A stretch of 64,000 nt of DNA from Algoriella xinjiangensis (lineage in GTDB: Bacteria > Bacteroidota > Bacteroidia > Flavobacteriales > Weeksellaceae), in NCBI RefSeq assembly GCF_900115015.1, contig NZ_FOUZ01000001.1, positions 124,001 to 188,000 of the forward strand, read 5' to 3'. Under the pieces are notes generated by a model. It was not told the DNA's origin. It saw nothing but the letters and a program-made list of their open reading frames with translations, and searched no databases. How positions within the stretch are numbered: the first letter of the stretch is position 1; every line of letters starts with the position of its first letter. The position numbers and the translations under genes are program-made. Below, piece by piece: positions 1 to 8,779 of this stretch.

Positions 1-59
1 TAAACTTCTTTTTTTGACTTTAGAAGTCTTTTTATTACTATTTCTTTCCATTTATTTGT

Positions 60-2480
60 TTAGAATGTGTAAGCCAAATTCAATCTAAATCCTAATGGAT
101 TAACAACTCGCCAACCATAATGTGTGTATCCCCAAGCACCAGGATAATGTCCTACATAATTGTATCTATCTGTAACATTATTAACCAAAAGGGCTATTTG
201 ATAATTACTTTTTTGGTAAGAAACACCAAGATCTAACGAAAATAAATCGTCTGGTAGATATTTATGATCTTGTACAACTGGCCATACTGCGCGTTTTGCT
301 TGATATTCATATCCTACAGAGAAACCTAAACCTTCTAAATCGCCATCAGTAATCGTATATTTTACCCAAGCATTCGAAATATGTTTTGCAGTACCATACA
401 ACATACCTCCTACTTTTTTGGGATCGTTATCTTTTGTTACTTTAGCATCTGTATAAGCATAGTTGAATAAAATATTCCAATTACGGTTAATCGTTCCATT
501 TACATCTAATTCAATTCCTTTAGAAGTTGCTTCACCAGATTGTTCATACTTTCCTGGATTCTCGTTACCAGCAGAAGTCAACATATTTGTTTTAGTTAAA
601 TGATAAGCTGTTAAATTTGTCATCAATTTACCGCCAAACCATGTTTTCTTAAATCCAATTTCTTTGTTTTTACCTAATGATGGATCTGCACTTCCGCCAT
701 CTAACAAAACACCTGTTTGTTCTTGAAAAGACTCATCATACAAAGCATAAACTGTAAATGTTGGTGTAATTAAACCCGTGATACTAAAACGAGGTGTAAC
801 TGCATTATTTTTTACTTCTCTACCATTATCTGCTTTAGACTCTTTGGTTGTAGAAGTATAGCGTAAACCTGCGCCAATTCTTAATTTATTATCCAAAAAA
901 CGCGCTTCGTCTTGAATATGTACCGACATATACGAATAATCTGAAAGATAAGCTGCACCACGTTCTCTTAATGATTTTGAACGATCATAAGTTGGCAACA
1001 TATTCTTTGTCAAGTTTCCGTAAACAGGATTATAAATATTAAAAATTACTTCTCCTTTCTCATTTGTTGGTAATTTTTTTGAGGCATCTACAATAGAACC
1101 CGCAACAGACCAATCTGCAACATAAAACTTTTTACCTGTATCTAAACCTCCTAAAATAGTATGATTAACGCTACCAGTTTTAAATTTACCTCGCGCAAAA
1201 ACTTGTCCAACAGTTGTCGTATTTAAGGCATCATTTATACTTAAATTTCTTGTTACATCTCCTTTTTTTGTACCAGTAATTGGATCGTCTTTTAAAGCAA
1301 TTGTATTGTAGTTAGAGTACATCGAAGCACCTTCCATTTCGGAACGGACATAACCAAATTGAGCCGTTATCATCCAATCTTCATTAAAATTATGATTAAT
1401 GGTTCCGAATACATTATGTTCCCACGATTTGGTTGGATCTACGATTGGATCATTAAATGTGAATGATTTTTTAACTTCTTTAAAACCATCAATACCGTAC
1501 GCATATTTAGAAAAACCACCTGCAAAATTATTCTGCGAATAAATATATTCTAACGTCACATTTGTATCATCAGAGATATTGTATTTAAAAGATGGATTAA
1601 CAACAAACTGTTCATGCTCTACATATTGTTGAAAGTTTCCTTTTTTTGTTCCCATTAAATTCAATCGACCCAAAAACTTTCCGTCTTTGCTTAATTTTTG
1701 GTCAATATCTGCTGTTGCTCTGTACAAACTATTACTTCCCAATGTCATCTGAACCGATTTACGATTATTTCCCATTGGTTTTTTAGTTACAATATTATAA
1801 AAACCACCTGGTTGCGTATTTCCCATCATAAAACCAGCCGGGCCTTTTACAAATTCTACACGATCTACAAAAGACATATCTTCGCGCAATGGTCCAAAAC
1901 TACCGCTTACATCCATTCCATTTCGTAGATTAGAAGCCTGAAAACCTCTTACCGCAATACCAACACTACCTTCTTCTTGATGTGTAATTGTTCGTACTCC
2001 ACTTACATTTCGAGATAAACCTTCGGCAGTTGTTAAAATCATTTGATCATTTAACAATCGTTGATCTATCACTTGTATATTTTGAGGTGTAACCAATAAA
2101 TTTTCGCCCAAACGTAATGTTGATGAAGGAATTGTTGTACGATTAGCAACTACATTTGCAGTTGTTAATTGATAAACCGAAGTAGCTTTAACAAAATCGT
2201 ATACAATGGTTTCATTTCCATTTACAATAAAGGTATAACTCTGTATAATTTCTGGATCATCTACACGAATATCGTACGAACCATTGTTTAATGTCGAAAA
2301 TTGATATTCACCAATATTATTTGTATATACTATTTGTTCGCCATCATTCAAAATAACTTTTACATTAATTACTGGTTTATCTTCTTGATTTGTAATCTTT
2401 CCTTTTACTTGATTTTGGTCTTGAGCCCATGCAATTGCAGGAAGTACAATTAAGCCTAATAAGATTTTATTCTTAAACAT
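60..2480 (-). CDS. TonB-dependent siderophore receptor
   Basis: This outer-membrane receptor of 806 residues probably imports a ferric siderophore, using energy from TonB-ExbBD. A signal peptide ends near residue 19 (AIAWA/QD). A carboxypeptidase-regulatory-like beta-sandwich follows at about 24-95, a plug domain at about 110-235 (with RVEFVKGPAGFMMGN and GGFYNIVTKKP), and then a beta-barrel to a C-terminal aromatic residue (LAYTF). Full length and layout match the FhuA/FhuE-like siderophore receptor group; the exact ligand cannot be read. It is divergent from an AraC-type regulator, a common arrangement for siderophore receptors. A -7 box (TACTTTTG, minus strand, 2526-2519) lies 39 bases upstream of the start. 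Confidence 0.9.
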   Translation of the reverse strand: MFKNKILLGLIVLPAIAWAQDQNQVKGKITNQEDKPVINVKVILNDGEQIVYTNNIGEYQFSTLNNGSYDIRVDDPEIIQSYTFIVNGNETIVYDFVKATSVYQLTTANVVANRTTIPSSTLRLGENLLVTPQNIQVIDQRLLNDQMILTTAEGLSRNVSGVRTITHQEEGSVGIAVRGFQASNLRNGMDVSGSFGPLREDMSFVDRVEFVKGPAGFMMGNTQPGGFYNIVTKKPMGNNRKSVQMTLGSNSLYRATADIDQKLSKDGKFLGRLNLMGTKKGNFQQYVEHEQFVVNPSFKYNISDDTNVTLEYIYSQNNFAGGFSKYAYGIDGFKEVKKSFTFNDPIVDPTKSWEHNVFGTINHNFNEDWMITAQFGYVRSEMEGASMYSNYNTIALKDDPITGTKKGDVTRNLSINDALNTTTVGQVFARGKFKTGSVNHTILGGLDTGKKFYVADWSVAGSIVDASKKLPTNEKGEVIFNIYNPVYGNLTKNMLPTYDRSKSLRERGAAYLSDYSYMSVHIQDEARFLDNKLRIGAGLRYTSTTKESKADNGREVKNNAVTPRFSITGLITPTFTVYALYDESFQEQTGVLLDGGSADPSLGKNKEIGFKKTWFGGKLMTNLTAYHLTKTNMLTSAGNENPGKYEQSGEATSKGIELDVNGTINRNWNILFNYAYTDAKVTKDNDPKKVGGMLYGTAKHISNAWVKYTITDGDLEGLGFSVGYEYQAKRAVWPVVQDHKYLPDDLFSLDLGVSYQKSNYQIALLVNNVTDRYNYVGHYPGAWGYTHYGWRVVNPLGFRLNLAYTF

Positions 2481-2518
2481 ATTGTTTATTTAGAATTAGT
2501 TTAATTAAATTTACAGCG

Positions 2519-2526
2519 CAAAAGTA
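2519..2526 (-). promoter_or_regulatory. -7 promoter element of the siderophore receptor gene
   Basis: The minus strand reads TACTTTTG, a full match to the Bacteroidota -7 consensus TAnnTTTG, and the receptor start codon lies 39 bases downstream. No clear -33 TTG is visible. Confidence 0.55.
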
Positions 2527-2576
2527 AATCTTATCGTTATGTTAAAATTTCGTATTTAGGATAAAAACATTTGAAT

Positions 2577-3557
2577 ATGGGAGTTGGAAAAGAGAAGTGT
2601 GAATTAGAGCAAGAGATTACTATTTTTTTTAGTCAAGATGCTGAGGACAGAACCATAAAAATGCTAAAAAATGAATTAGGTCAATTTTCAACCATCTATA
2701 TTTATGATAGTCCAGATTTTACTGTGAGAGAATATTCGTGTACTTATTTTGAAAATCATACGTCCAAATACACCACAAAAGCACACGACTATATGCAAAT
2801 TGCATTTTTCTTGAATCAAGAAATTTTAGAGGATAAAATAAATAATCAGAAAAATGAATATTTGCCTTTCCACAATTACATTTATTATACGCCCGATGAA
2901 TCTAATGTAGAAATTTATTTCAAAAAAAATATTACTTACACTAATTTGGATCTTTATGTTGACACAACTTTTTTTCATGAATTTATACAAGAAACAAAAT
3001 CTATAAAAAGCTTTATTTCTTCTATTGATAAAAGTAAATTTGTGCGATTAGTAGAAGATGGGATTCCGATAACACCGCAAATGCTGCATATTTTATTGGA
3101 AATGAAAGAATGTATATTGACTGGAATTCCGAGGCAATATTTTATGAAAGGTAGAATAATGAATATTCTTCAGTTAATTTTTGAATGGATTGAAACGTAT
3201 AAATTAACAAAAATCGACTCCTTAACTTCTAGTTTTAAGGAAAATGATGTAAAAATACTTCATGAAATTCATGATTTCATTCTCAATCATCCAAAAGATT
3301 TTTATACGATTGAACAATTATCAATTCAATTTGCAATAAACGATTTTAAACTAAAAAAAGGGTTTAAAGAACTTTTCGGAATGGGCATATTTCAATTTTC
3401 ATCACAAATTCGGATGGAACAAGCTTTACATTTACTAAAACATTCGGATTTATCAATAAAAGAAATTGCGTACAATGTAGGTTATTCGTCGCCTTCATCT
3501 TTTTCTGTCGCCTTTAAAAAAGAATGTGGTGTTAGTCCAAATAAAATAAGAACATAA
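2577..3557 (+). CDS. AraC-family transcriptional regulator
   Basis: A DNA-binding regulator of 326 residues. The C-terminal 85 residues hold two helix-turn-helix units typical of AraC/XylS proteins, with FYTIEQLSIQF for the first and LSIKEIAYNVGYSSPSSFS for the second, followed by FKKECGVSPNKIR. The N-terminal part resembles no domain I can name. The ATG at 2577 is preferred over a TTG two codons upstream. Divergence from the siderophore receptor suggests that it controls that receptor, as PchR-type regulators do; this is inference from position. Confidence 0.85.
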   Translation: MGVGKEKCELEQEITIFFSQDAEDRTIKMLKNELGQFSTIYIYDSPDFTVREYSCTYFENHTSKYTTKAHDYMQIAFFLNQEILEDKINNQKNEYLPFHNYIYYTPDESNVEIYFKKNITYTNLDLYVDTTFFHEFIQETKSIKSFISSIDKSKFVRLVEDGIPITPQMLHILLEMKECILTGIPRQYFMKGRIMNILQLIFEWIETYKLTKIDSLTSSFKENDVKILHEIHDFILNHPKDFYTIEQLSIQFAINDFKLKKGFKELFGMGIFQFSSQIRMEQALHLLKHSDLSIKEIAYNVGYSSPSSFSVAFKKECGVSPNKIRT

Positions 3558-3561
3558 AAAA

Positions 3562-3587
3562 ATTCCTTGCTGAAATTAGCAAGGAAT
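3562..3587 (-). terminator. Intrinsic terminator between the convergent AraC and metal-binding genes
   Basis: A perfect 10-bp stem (ATTCCTTGCT / AGCAAGGAAT) with a 6-nt loop. The T-run follows on the minus strand, so it best serves the small metal-binding gene. Confidence 0.75.
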
Positions 3588-3615
3588 CCTTTAAAATTAA
3601 CCCAAAATATCTAAA

Positions 3616-3831
3616 TTATTGTATCAATTCGGCTTTAAAACCCACTTCTTCTATTGTATCGATAATATCTTCATCAGTTATTTTTGTTTTAACTGTTAAA
3701 ATTTTATCTACATTATCCGTATCAACTTCCCAAGCTTCTACGCCTTCTAAATTGTCTAAAAATGGTTTTACTTTACTTACACAACCACTACAATTTATAT
3801 TTGTTTTAAATTTTAATTCGTTTGTTTCCAT
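3616..3831 (-). CDS. Small heavy-metal-associated (HMA) domain protein
   Basis: A 71-residue single-domain protein of the CopZ/HMA type. It carries the metal-binding CxxC motif (NCSGCVSK, Cys14 and Cys17) in the first loop, followed by the beta-alpha-beta pattern of the family. Likely a cytosolic copper chaperone or soft-metal carrier. No copper ATPase is adjacent, so its partner is unknown. Convergent with the AraC gene. Confidence 0.85.
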   Translation of the reverse strand: METNELKFKTNINCSGCVSKVKPFLDNLEGVEAWEVDTDNVDKILTVKTKITDEDIIDTIEEVGFKAELIQ

Positions 3832-3935
3832 TTGTTCTATTTTCTTTTACAAATTTCTACTTTTTGATAGATTTACTTCTTACATAATTCGCAGAAAAAC
3901 TTATAAAATTTCAATTAAAAACTCTGTTTTTAAAC

Positions 3936-3943
3936 TACTTTTG
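3936..3943 (+). promoter_or_regulatory. -7 promoter element of the uracil/xanthine permease gene
   Basis: TACTTTTG matches TAnnTTTG and lies 33 bases before the permease start codon. A -33 element is not evident. Confidence 0.5.
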
Positions 3944-3975
3944 CAAAACAAACACTTACATCCAATTTCTTTAAA

Positions 3976-5295
3976 ATGAAGCAAGAAAATGACAATAATA
4001 TTGTCTTAGCAATCGATCAAAAACCCAAATTAGGACAAGGAATATTACTGAGTATTCAGCATTTATTTGCAATGTTTGGCGCAACAGTTTTAGTGCCAGC
4101 GCTTACAGGAATGAGCCCTGCAATAGCCTTAATTTCGAGCGGAATAGGAACTTTAGTTTTTATTTTAATCACAAAAGGAAAAGTGCCTTCTTATTTAGGT
4201 TCATCTTTTGCTTTTATCAACCCAATTATTGCAATGAAAGCTTTGGAAGCAAACCCGACAAGCGGAATTGAAGTTGGGAGTTTCTTAGTTGGGAGTTTTC
4301 TTGTTGGTGTTACCTACTCTATTGTTGCATTATTAATTGCAAAAGCGGGTACAAAATGGTTAATGAATCTTTTACCTCCTATTGTTGTTGGCCCAGTAAT
4401 TATGGTTATTGGATTGGGATTAGCTTCTACAGCAATCAATATGGTGACAAATAATCCGTCTGGAGAATACGATTTAACCTATGTTACAATTGGTTTCGTA
4501 ACATTAATTATTACGATTGTTACAGCAATTTTTAGCAAAGGATTTTTAAGCGTTATTCCTATTTTAGTTGGTATAATTGGTGGATATCTTTTTTCAATTT
4601 CAATGGGTGTTGTCGATTTAGAACCCGTAAAACAAGCAAGTTGGTTTATGGTTCCACCTTTTACAGTTCCTTTTATAGATTATCAACCATCATTATCATG
4701 GTATGTTGTTTTCTTAATGATCCCAGTAACAATTGTTCCAATTGCAGAACACATCGGACATCAATTGGTTTTAAGTAAAGTTGTAAACAAAGATTTAATT
4801 GAAGATCCTGGGTTAGATCGCTCTATGTTAGGAGATGGTGTTGCAACAATGATTGCCGCTTGTCTTGGTGGACCTCCAAACACAACCTATGGCGAAAATA
4901 TTGGTGTTTTAGCCATAACAAGAGCGTTTAGTATTTATGTTTTTATTGGCGCAGCTTGCTTCGCAATTTTATTTGGATTTTGCGGAAAAATTTCAGCATT
5001 ATTAAGTACAATTCCATCGCCAGTAATGGGCGGCGTTTCTATTTTATTGTTCGGAATTATAGCTTCTAGCGGTTTACGAATGTTAATCGAAAATAAAGTC
5101 GATTTTAAAATAAAACGAAATCTAATTATTTCATCTGTCATTTTAATTATCGGAATTGGTGGCGCTGCAATACACATCGGAAATATGTTTTCGTTAGAAG
5201 GAATGGCTTTAGCATCAATAATAGGTGTTGCGCTAAATCTTATTTTACCTGGACGAGAAATTATTTCGTTTAAAGATATGTTTGACGAAGAATAA
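3976..5295 (+). CDS. uraA: Uracil-xanthine permease (NCS2 family)
   Basis: An inner-membrane nucleobase:cation symporter of 439 residues with about a dozen hydrophobic segments. Recognisable NCS2 features are QHLFAMFGATVLVPALTGM near the N-terminus (the first half-helix substrate region), PIAEHIGHQLVLSKV near residue 260 and GGPPNTTYGENIGVLAITR near 310. The conserved Glu in each of the last two motifs contacts the base in UraA. Closest to the uracil permease subgroup, although xanthine or uric acid transport cannot be excluded. A single-gene unit bounded by its own promoter and terminator. Confidence 0.88.
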   Translation: MKQENDNNIVLAIDQKPKLGQGILLSIQHLFAMFGATVLVPALTGMSPAIALISSGIGTLVFILITKGKVPSYLGSSFAFINPIIAMKALEANPTSGIEVGSFLVGSFLVGVTYSIVALLIAKAGTKWLMNLLPPIVVGPVIMVIGLGLASTAINMVTNNPSGEYDLTYVTIGFVTLIITIVTAIFSKGFLSVIPILVGIIGGYLFSISMGVVDLEPVKQASWFMVPPFTVPFIDYQPSLSWYVVFLMIPVTIVPIAEHIGHQLVLSKVVNKDLIEDPGLDRSMLGDGVATMIAACLGGPPNTTYGENIGVLAITRAFSIYVFIGAACFAILFGFCGKISALLSTIPSPVMGGVSILLFGIIASSGLRMLIENKVDFKIKRNLIISSVILIIGIGGAAIHIGNMFSLEGMALASIIGVALNLILPGREIISFKDMFDEE

Positions 5296-5313
5296 AATTA
5301 TCTACTTATAAAT

Positions 5314-5345
5314 AAAAAAAGCGAACTAAATAGTTCGCTTTTTTT
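5314..5345 (+). terminator. Bidirectional intrinsic terminator
   Basis: The stem GCGAACT / AGTTCGC has an AAAT loop and is flanked by A and T runs. It can stop both the permease gene and the convergent reductase gene. Confidence 0.8.
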
Positions 5346-5370
5346 GGTATCGTTTATTGAAAATATTTAG

Positions 5371-6420
5371 TTAAACATCATCAAAATCTATTGCTAAAGT
5401 AGCTGTTTTAGGACGAGATATACACGCCAATGTCATTCCATCTTCGTAATCAGAATCAGTCAAAACATAATTGTCACCAACATGTACTTCTCCTTCTGTA
5501 ATTTTACATAAACAAGACGAACAAACGCCTCCTTTGCAAGAATATGGCGCATCTACACCAGCGTCAATCATTGTATCAATCAAATTTTTTCCTCTATCCC
5601 ACGTAACTTCTGTCGTTTCACCGTCTAATGTTACAGAAACTTGTACTGTTTGAGGTCCATCATCATGTTTTGTGAAAATATTTTCTGATTTGATCGATGG
5701 ATTAAACAATTCGAAATGAATTCTTTTCTCGATAATTCCGGCTTCGTTAATTTTCTTCGCTAAAGTCAAAATCATTTCTTCTGGTCCACAAACCATCGCT
5801 TCATCAACTTCGTTAATGTCAATAATTTGATTTAAAATTAAATCGAATTTCTTTTCATCAATTCGTCCATTATAAATAAAATTTTCTTGCTCTTGTCTTG
5901 TATAGAAATGATGAATAAAAACGTTGTTTGGATATTGTTGTTTCAATTGCGTTAAACGCTCTTTGAACATGATTGAATTTTCGTCTTTATTGACATAAAA
6001 AATATGAAAATTAACCCATTCTTCCGTTTGCAAAGTAAACTCTAACATACTCATAATTGGCGTAATTCCGCTACCAGCTGTAAAAGCAATTAATGTGCGC
6101 TTTTCATTTGGTTTTGTAGGAATTGTAAAACGACCGCTTGGTGTAGAAACTTCTAATTGATCGCCAACTTTAACTTCATTAAAAAGATAAGTTGAGATTT
6201 TACCATTTGGTTGAGATTTTACTCCAATACTCCATTTTTTATCATTTGGCGATGTACACAAAGAATAATCTCTGCGTTCTCCGTTGATATTTAGCGTTAT
6301 ATATTGTCCTGGTAAAAAATTATATGCTGTGTGTAATTCTTCTGGAACATCAAAACTAATTTGTACGGCATCATCCGTTAGTTTGATAATCTCTTTTACC
6401 GTTAGTAAATTAAAATTCAT
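5371..6420 (-). CDS. PaaE-like ferredoxin reductase (FAD, NAD(P)H, 2Fe-2S)
   Basis: A 349-residue soluble electron-transfer flavoprotein. Order of domains: FAD-binding domain (about 5-105, with RRDYSLCTSP), NAD(P)-binding domain (about 110-225, with AFTAGSGITPIMSMLE) and a C-terminal plant-type 2Fe-2S domain (about 258-349) whose ligands lie in SCKGGVCSSCLCKI and in LACIS. The layout matches PaaE/HcaD-type reductases of phenylacetate-CoA epoxidase. No paaABCD genes are nearby, so it may serve another oxygenase or a desaturase. Transcribed divergently from methylglyoxal synthase. Confidence 0.82.
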   Translation of the reverse strand: MNFNLLTVKEIIKLTDDAVQISFDVPEELHTAYNFLPGQYITLNINGERRDYSLCTSPNDKKWSIGVKSQPNGKISTYLFNEVKVGDQLEVSTPSGRFTIPTKPNEKRTLIAFTAGSGITPIMSMLEFTLQTEEWVNFHIFYVNKDENSIMFKERLTQLKQQYPNNVFIHHFYTRQEQENFIYNGRIDEKKFDLILNQIIDINEVDEAMVCGPEEMILTLAKKINEAGIIEKRIHFELFNPSIKSENIFTKHDDGPQTVQVSVTLDGETTEVTWDRGKNLIDTMIDAGVDAPYSCKGGVCSSCLCKITEGEVHVGDNYVLTDSDYEDGMTLACISRPKTATLAIDFDDV

Positions 6421-6474
6421 GGTTTATATCCGATTTATAATCTTAATCGTATCTATAAATTAAGATTGTTCTTT

Positions 6475-6492
6475 TAAATTTGTACAAAAGTA
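6475..6492. promoter_or_regulatory. Back-to-back -7 elements for the reductase and mgsA
   Basis: The plus strand reads TAAATTTG at 6475-6482 (mgsA side) and the minus strand reads TACTTTTG at 6492-6485 (reductase side). Both match TAnnTTTG and they are 2 bp apart, so the two polymerases would compete for overlapping DNA. Neither has a clear -33 element. Confidence 0.5.
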
Positions 6493-6519
6493 AGATTTAT
6501 CAGTCAAATAGAAAAAGAT

Positions 6520-6885
6520 ATGGAAATAGCATTAATCGCACATGATGGAAAAAAAGCTGAAATGGTTAATTTTTTAATGAAACACAAAGATGCTTTAAAC
6601 AATAATAAAATTACTTTTGTTGCCACAGGAACGACAGGTAAATATGCCGAACAAACTGGTTTAACGGTTACACGCTACCTTTCGGGTCCACTTGGTGGAG
6701 ATGCTCAAATTGCAGCGCGCGTTGTAGAAGGAAAAACAAATATGGTTTTCTTTTTTCGTGATCCTATGGGAAAACACCCACACGAACCTGATGTAAATAT
6801 GTTGTTGAGATTATGCGATGTACATAATATTCCGCTTGCGACAAATCCTGCGACTGCAGAAATGTTGTTAGATCATTTGAAATAA
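6520..6885 (+). CDS. mgsA: Methylglyoxal synthase
   Basis: Converts dihydroxyacetone phosphate to methylglyoxal and phosphate, a bypass of lower glycolysis under phosphate limitation. It is a short form of the family (121 residues; Escherichia coli has about 150). The conserved elements are ALIAHDGKK at the N-terminus, the phosphate-binding TGTTG (residues 37-40 region), SGPLGGDAQ with catalytic Asp61, and HPHEPDVNMLLR, where His88 corresponds to the E. coli active-site histidine. Monocistronic, with a promoter box 38 bases upstream. Confidence 0.93.
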   Translation: MEIALIAHDGKKAEMVNFLMKHKDALNNNKITFVATGTTGKYAEQTGLTVTRYLSGPLGGDAQIAARVVEGKTNMVFFFRDPMGKHPHEPDVNMLLRLCDVHNIPLATNPATAEMLLDHLK

Positions 6886-7002
6886 AAATTTGTCTTAAGC
6901 TAATCTTAAGTTTTCTTTTTTAGTTTTGGTATATATATTGTTTTTTAGTCATCGAATAATTTTTCAAAAAAACTTAAACAAATAATATTAAAACAAAAAG
7001 CT

Positions 7003-7413
7003 ATGAATTTAATTAAAAAAACAGCAATCGCATTAAGCTTATTCGCATTTGTAGGATCAACTGCAGTTTTAGCTCAAACAAAAGAGCCAGTTAAAACAAC
7101 TGTAAAAAAGGATGCGAAAAAAGTAGAACAAAAAGCCAATACAACAGCTAAAAAAATGGATGCGAAAGCAACTAAAGATTTAAAAGCTGTAAAAATGGAA
7201 ACTACGAAGAAAGCAGATGTAGCGAAGAAAGATGTAAAAGCGACTAAAAAAGACATGACTTCTAAGGCAAATACGACAAAAAAAGAAGTTAAAAATACAA
7301 CTGTTGCAAAAACATCTACAGCAGGTACATACAATGGACACAAAGTTTATGTAGGACCAAATGGTGGAAAATATTACATAAACAGTAACGGAAATAAAAC
7401 ATATATCAAATAA
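7003..7413 (+). CDS. Secreted Lys/Ala-rich protein with PBCV-type basic adaptor-like C-terminus
   Basis: Signal peptide to about residue 24 (STAVLA/Q), then about 80 residues of low-complexity Lys/Ala/Thr/Val repeats (many KKDVKATKK-type steps) resembling histone H1-like tails. It ends in a short structured module, GHKVYVGPNGGKYYINSNG. That module resembles the PBCV-specific basic adaptor repeat (GPRGGRYYIN..GKKVYI). The protein is exported and highly basic, so it may bind anionic polymers or DNA at the cell surface; that role is inference. Followed by a strong terminator. Confidence 0.7.
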   Translation: MNLIKKTAIALSLFAFVGSTAVLAQTKEPVKTTVKKDAKKVEQKANTTAKKMDAKATKDLKAVKMETTKKADVAKKDVKATKKDMTSKANTTKKEVKNTTVAKTSTAGTYNGHKVYVGPNGGKYYINSNGNKTYIK

Positions 7414-7430
7414 ATACAAAATTATAATTG

Positions 7431-7461
7431 AGAAAAACACTTCGTAATGAAGTGTTTTTTT
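7431..7461 (+). terminator. Intrinsic terminator of the Lys-rich protein gene
   Basis: The stem AAACACTTC / GAAGTGTTT with loop GTAAT is followed by T residues. Confidence 0.8.
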
Positions 7462-7490
7462 TATGAATTTCAAATTGAAACAGAACCATA

Positions 7491-7525
7491 AAAAAAAGAG
7501 ATTCATCAAATGATGAATCTCTTTT
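7491..7525 (-). terminator. Bidirectional hairpin after the DUF3592-like gene
   Basis: The stem AAAGAGATTCATCA / TGATGAATCTCTTT is flanked by A and T tracts. On the minus strand it ends the 7543-8025 gene. Confidence 0.75.
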
Positions 7526-7542
7526 TATGTAATTAAGTAATT

Positions 7543-8025
7543 TTATACTAGATTTTTAAAATAAATATTATCTGGATTTCGAGGATCGATTATAATATCT
7601 ATTTCTTTTCCTTTTTTTATTAAAACATCATTTTTTACATCTCCAAAATACTCAAATTCGGTATAATACATTTCTTCGGTAGTTGGATGTTTATAAAAAA
7701 CTTCCACAATATATTCTGGAATATGATTGACACTTAATAAAGTTCTCTTAACTTCTACGATGTGTGCTTTTACTTTTAGTCCTTTTTTTATGATACGATT
7801 GTAATCAAAGAAACTCAAAATTCTACTAACTCCTAAATAAGCGGCCAATAAACTGCTTATTAAAATTACAAAACCCAATAATTTGTCAAATAATTGATTA
7901 AAATCTAAAAAGGAACAAAGTAAAACCAAACCCAAGCTTAGGATGACTAAGCCAACTCCTACATACAACTTCATTTTACTTACATTTGATACATAAAATT
8001 CATAAATCGTACCAAATAATTTCAT
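7543..8025 (-). CDS. DUF3592-like membrane protein
   Basis: A 160-residue protein with two hydrophobic helices (about 20-38 and 48-66), followed by a cytoplasmic or periplasmic beta-rich domain of about 90 residues containing GLKVKAHIVEVKRT and IDIIIDPRNPDNIYF. This layout, especially the late DP-x-NP motif, is that of DUF3592 proteins. Function unknown. It lies downstream of the NAD(P)-binding protein gene on the same strand with a 41-bp gap, so co-transcription is possible. Confidence 0.6.
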   Translation of the reverse strand: MKLFGTIYEFYVSNVSKMKLYVGVGLVILSLGLVLLCSFLDFNQLFDKLLGFVILISSLLAAYLGVSRILSFFDYNRIIKKGLKVKAHIVEVKRTLLSVNHIPEYIVEVFYKHPTTEEMYYTEFEYFGDVKNDVLIKKGKEIDIIIDPRNPDNIYFKNLV

Positions 8026-8066
8026 CTCAAGTTTTAATTACTTAATCTTATTTATTTAACTTTTAA

Positions 8067-8717
8067 TCAGTAAGCAGCTGTAAATCTTTGTTTTATAAAT
8101 TTAGCATTTTCTACTTCATCTGCAATAACAACCGCAACATCTTCTACAGATAAAATACTGTGTCCATCGGCATCAAAAACAGGATTATCTGTTCCCAAAC
8201 GATACGTACCTTGACGCGTTCCCGAAGTACCTTGGTGCATTTCTGGAGCTGGCGAAAACATTGTCCAATCCAAATCATTGTCTTCTTTTAAGATATTATA
8301 ATAATCTCTAGCCGCCAATGCGCCTGGTTTTATTTGCTCTGGAAAATCTGGTGTATCAACCAATTGCAAATCATCTGTAACGTACAAACTACCTGCGCCA
8401 CCAATTACAATTAAACGTTTAACACCCGCCAATTTTGTTGCTTCTTCTATTGCTTTTGCTCCTTTTATAAAATCTTCGTACAAATTAGGATTCGTCCAAC
8501 CCGCATTAAAAGCGCTTATCACAACATCCGCACCTTTAAGATCGGTTGCCAAAGCTTGTACATTATTTACATCTAACGCCACAGTTGCTACATTTTTACT
8601 TGCCGGAACTTTTTCTACATTACGCGCAAATGCTTTGATTGACTGATTACGTTCTACTAATTCTTTTAATATTTGTGAGCCTACAAAACCTGTTGCTCCA
8701 ATTAATGCTACTCTCAT
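8067..8717 (-). CDS. NAD(P)-binding oxidoreductase (YwnB/NmrA-like, atypical SDR)
   Basis: A 216-residue single-domain Rossmann protein starting MRVALIGATGFVGSQILKEL, with the GxxGxxG dinucleotide motif at residues 7-13. The body has the pattern of NmrA/HSCARG-like atypical short-chain dehydrogenases, including RLIVIGGAGSLYV. It lacks a clear YxxxK catalytic pair, as expected for redox sensors of this group. Paired with an upstream Rrf2 regulator, as in the Bacillus ywnA-ywnB pair. Its promoter region carries the same operator (8743-8761) as the regulator's own promoter. Confidence 0.8.
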   Translation of the reverse strand: MRVALIGATGFVGSQILKELVERNQSIKAFARNVEKVPASKNVATVALDVNNVQALATDLKGADVVISAFNAGWTNPNLYEDFIKGAKAIEEATKLAGVKRLIVIGGAGSLYVTDDLQLVDTPDFPEQIKPGALAARDYYNILKEDNDLDWTMFSPAPEMHQGTSGTRQGTYRLGTDNPVFDADGHSILSVEDVAVVIADEVENAKFIKQRFTAAY

Positions 8718-8742
8718 TTTGTTTAAATTTATATGTTTATAA

Positions 8743-8761
8743 TGTAATTATTTTTGTTACA
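8743..8761. promoter_or_regulatory. Rrf2-type operator, copy 1
   Basis: TGTAATTATTTTTGTTACA is the inverted repeat TGTAA-N9-TTACA. It sits 26 bp upstream of the YwnB-like start codon. An identically organised site lies before the Rrf2 gene at 9230-9248. Confidence 0.6.
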
Positions 8762-8779
8762 ATTAAAGATAAAAAAAGT

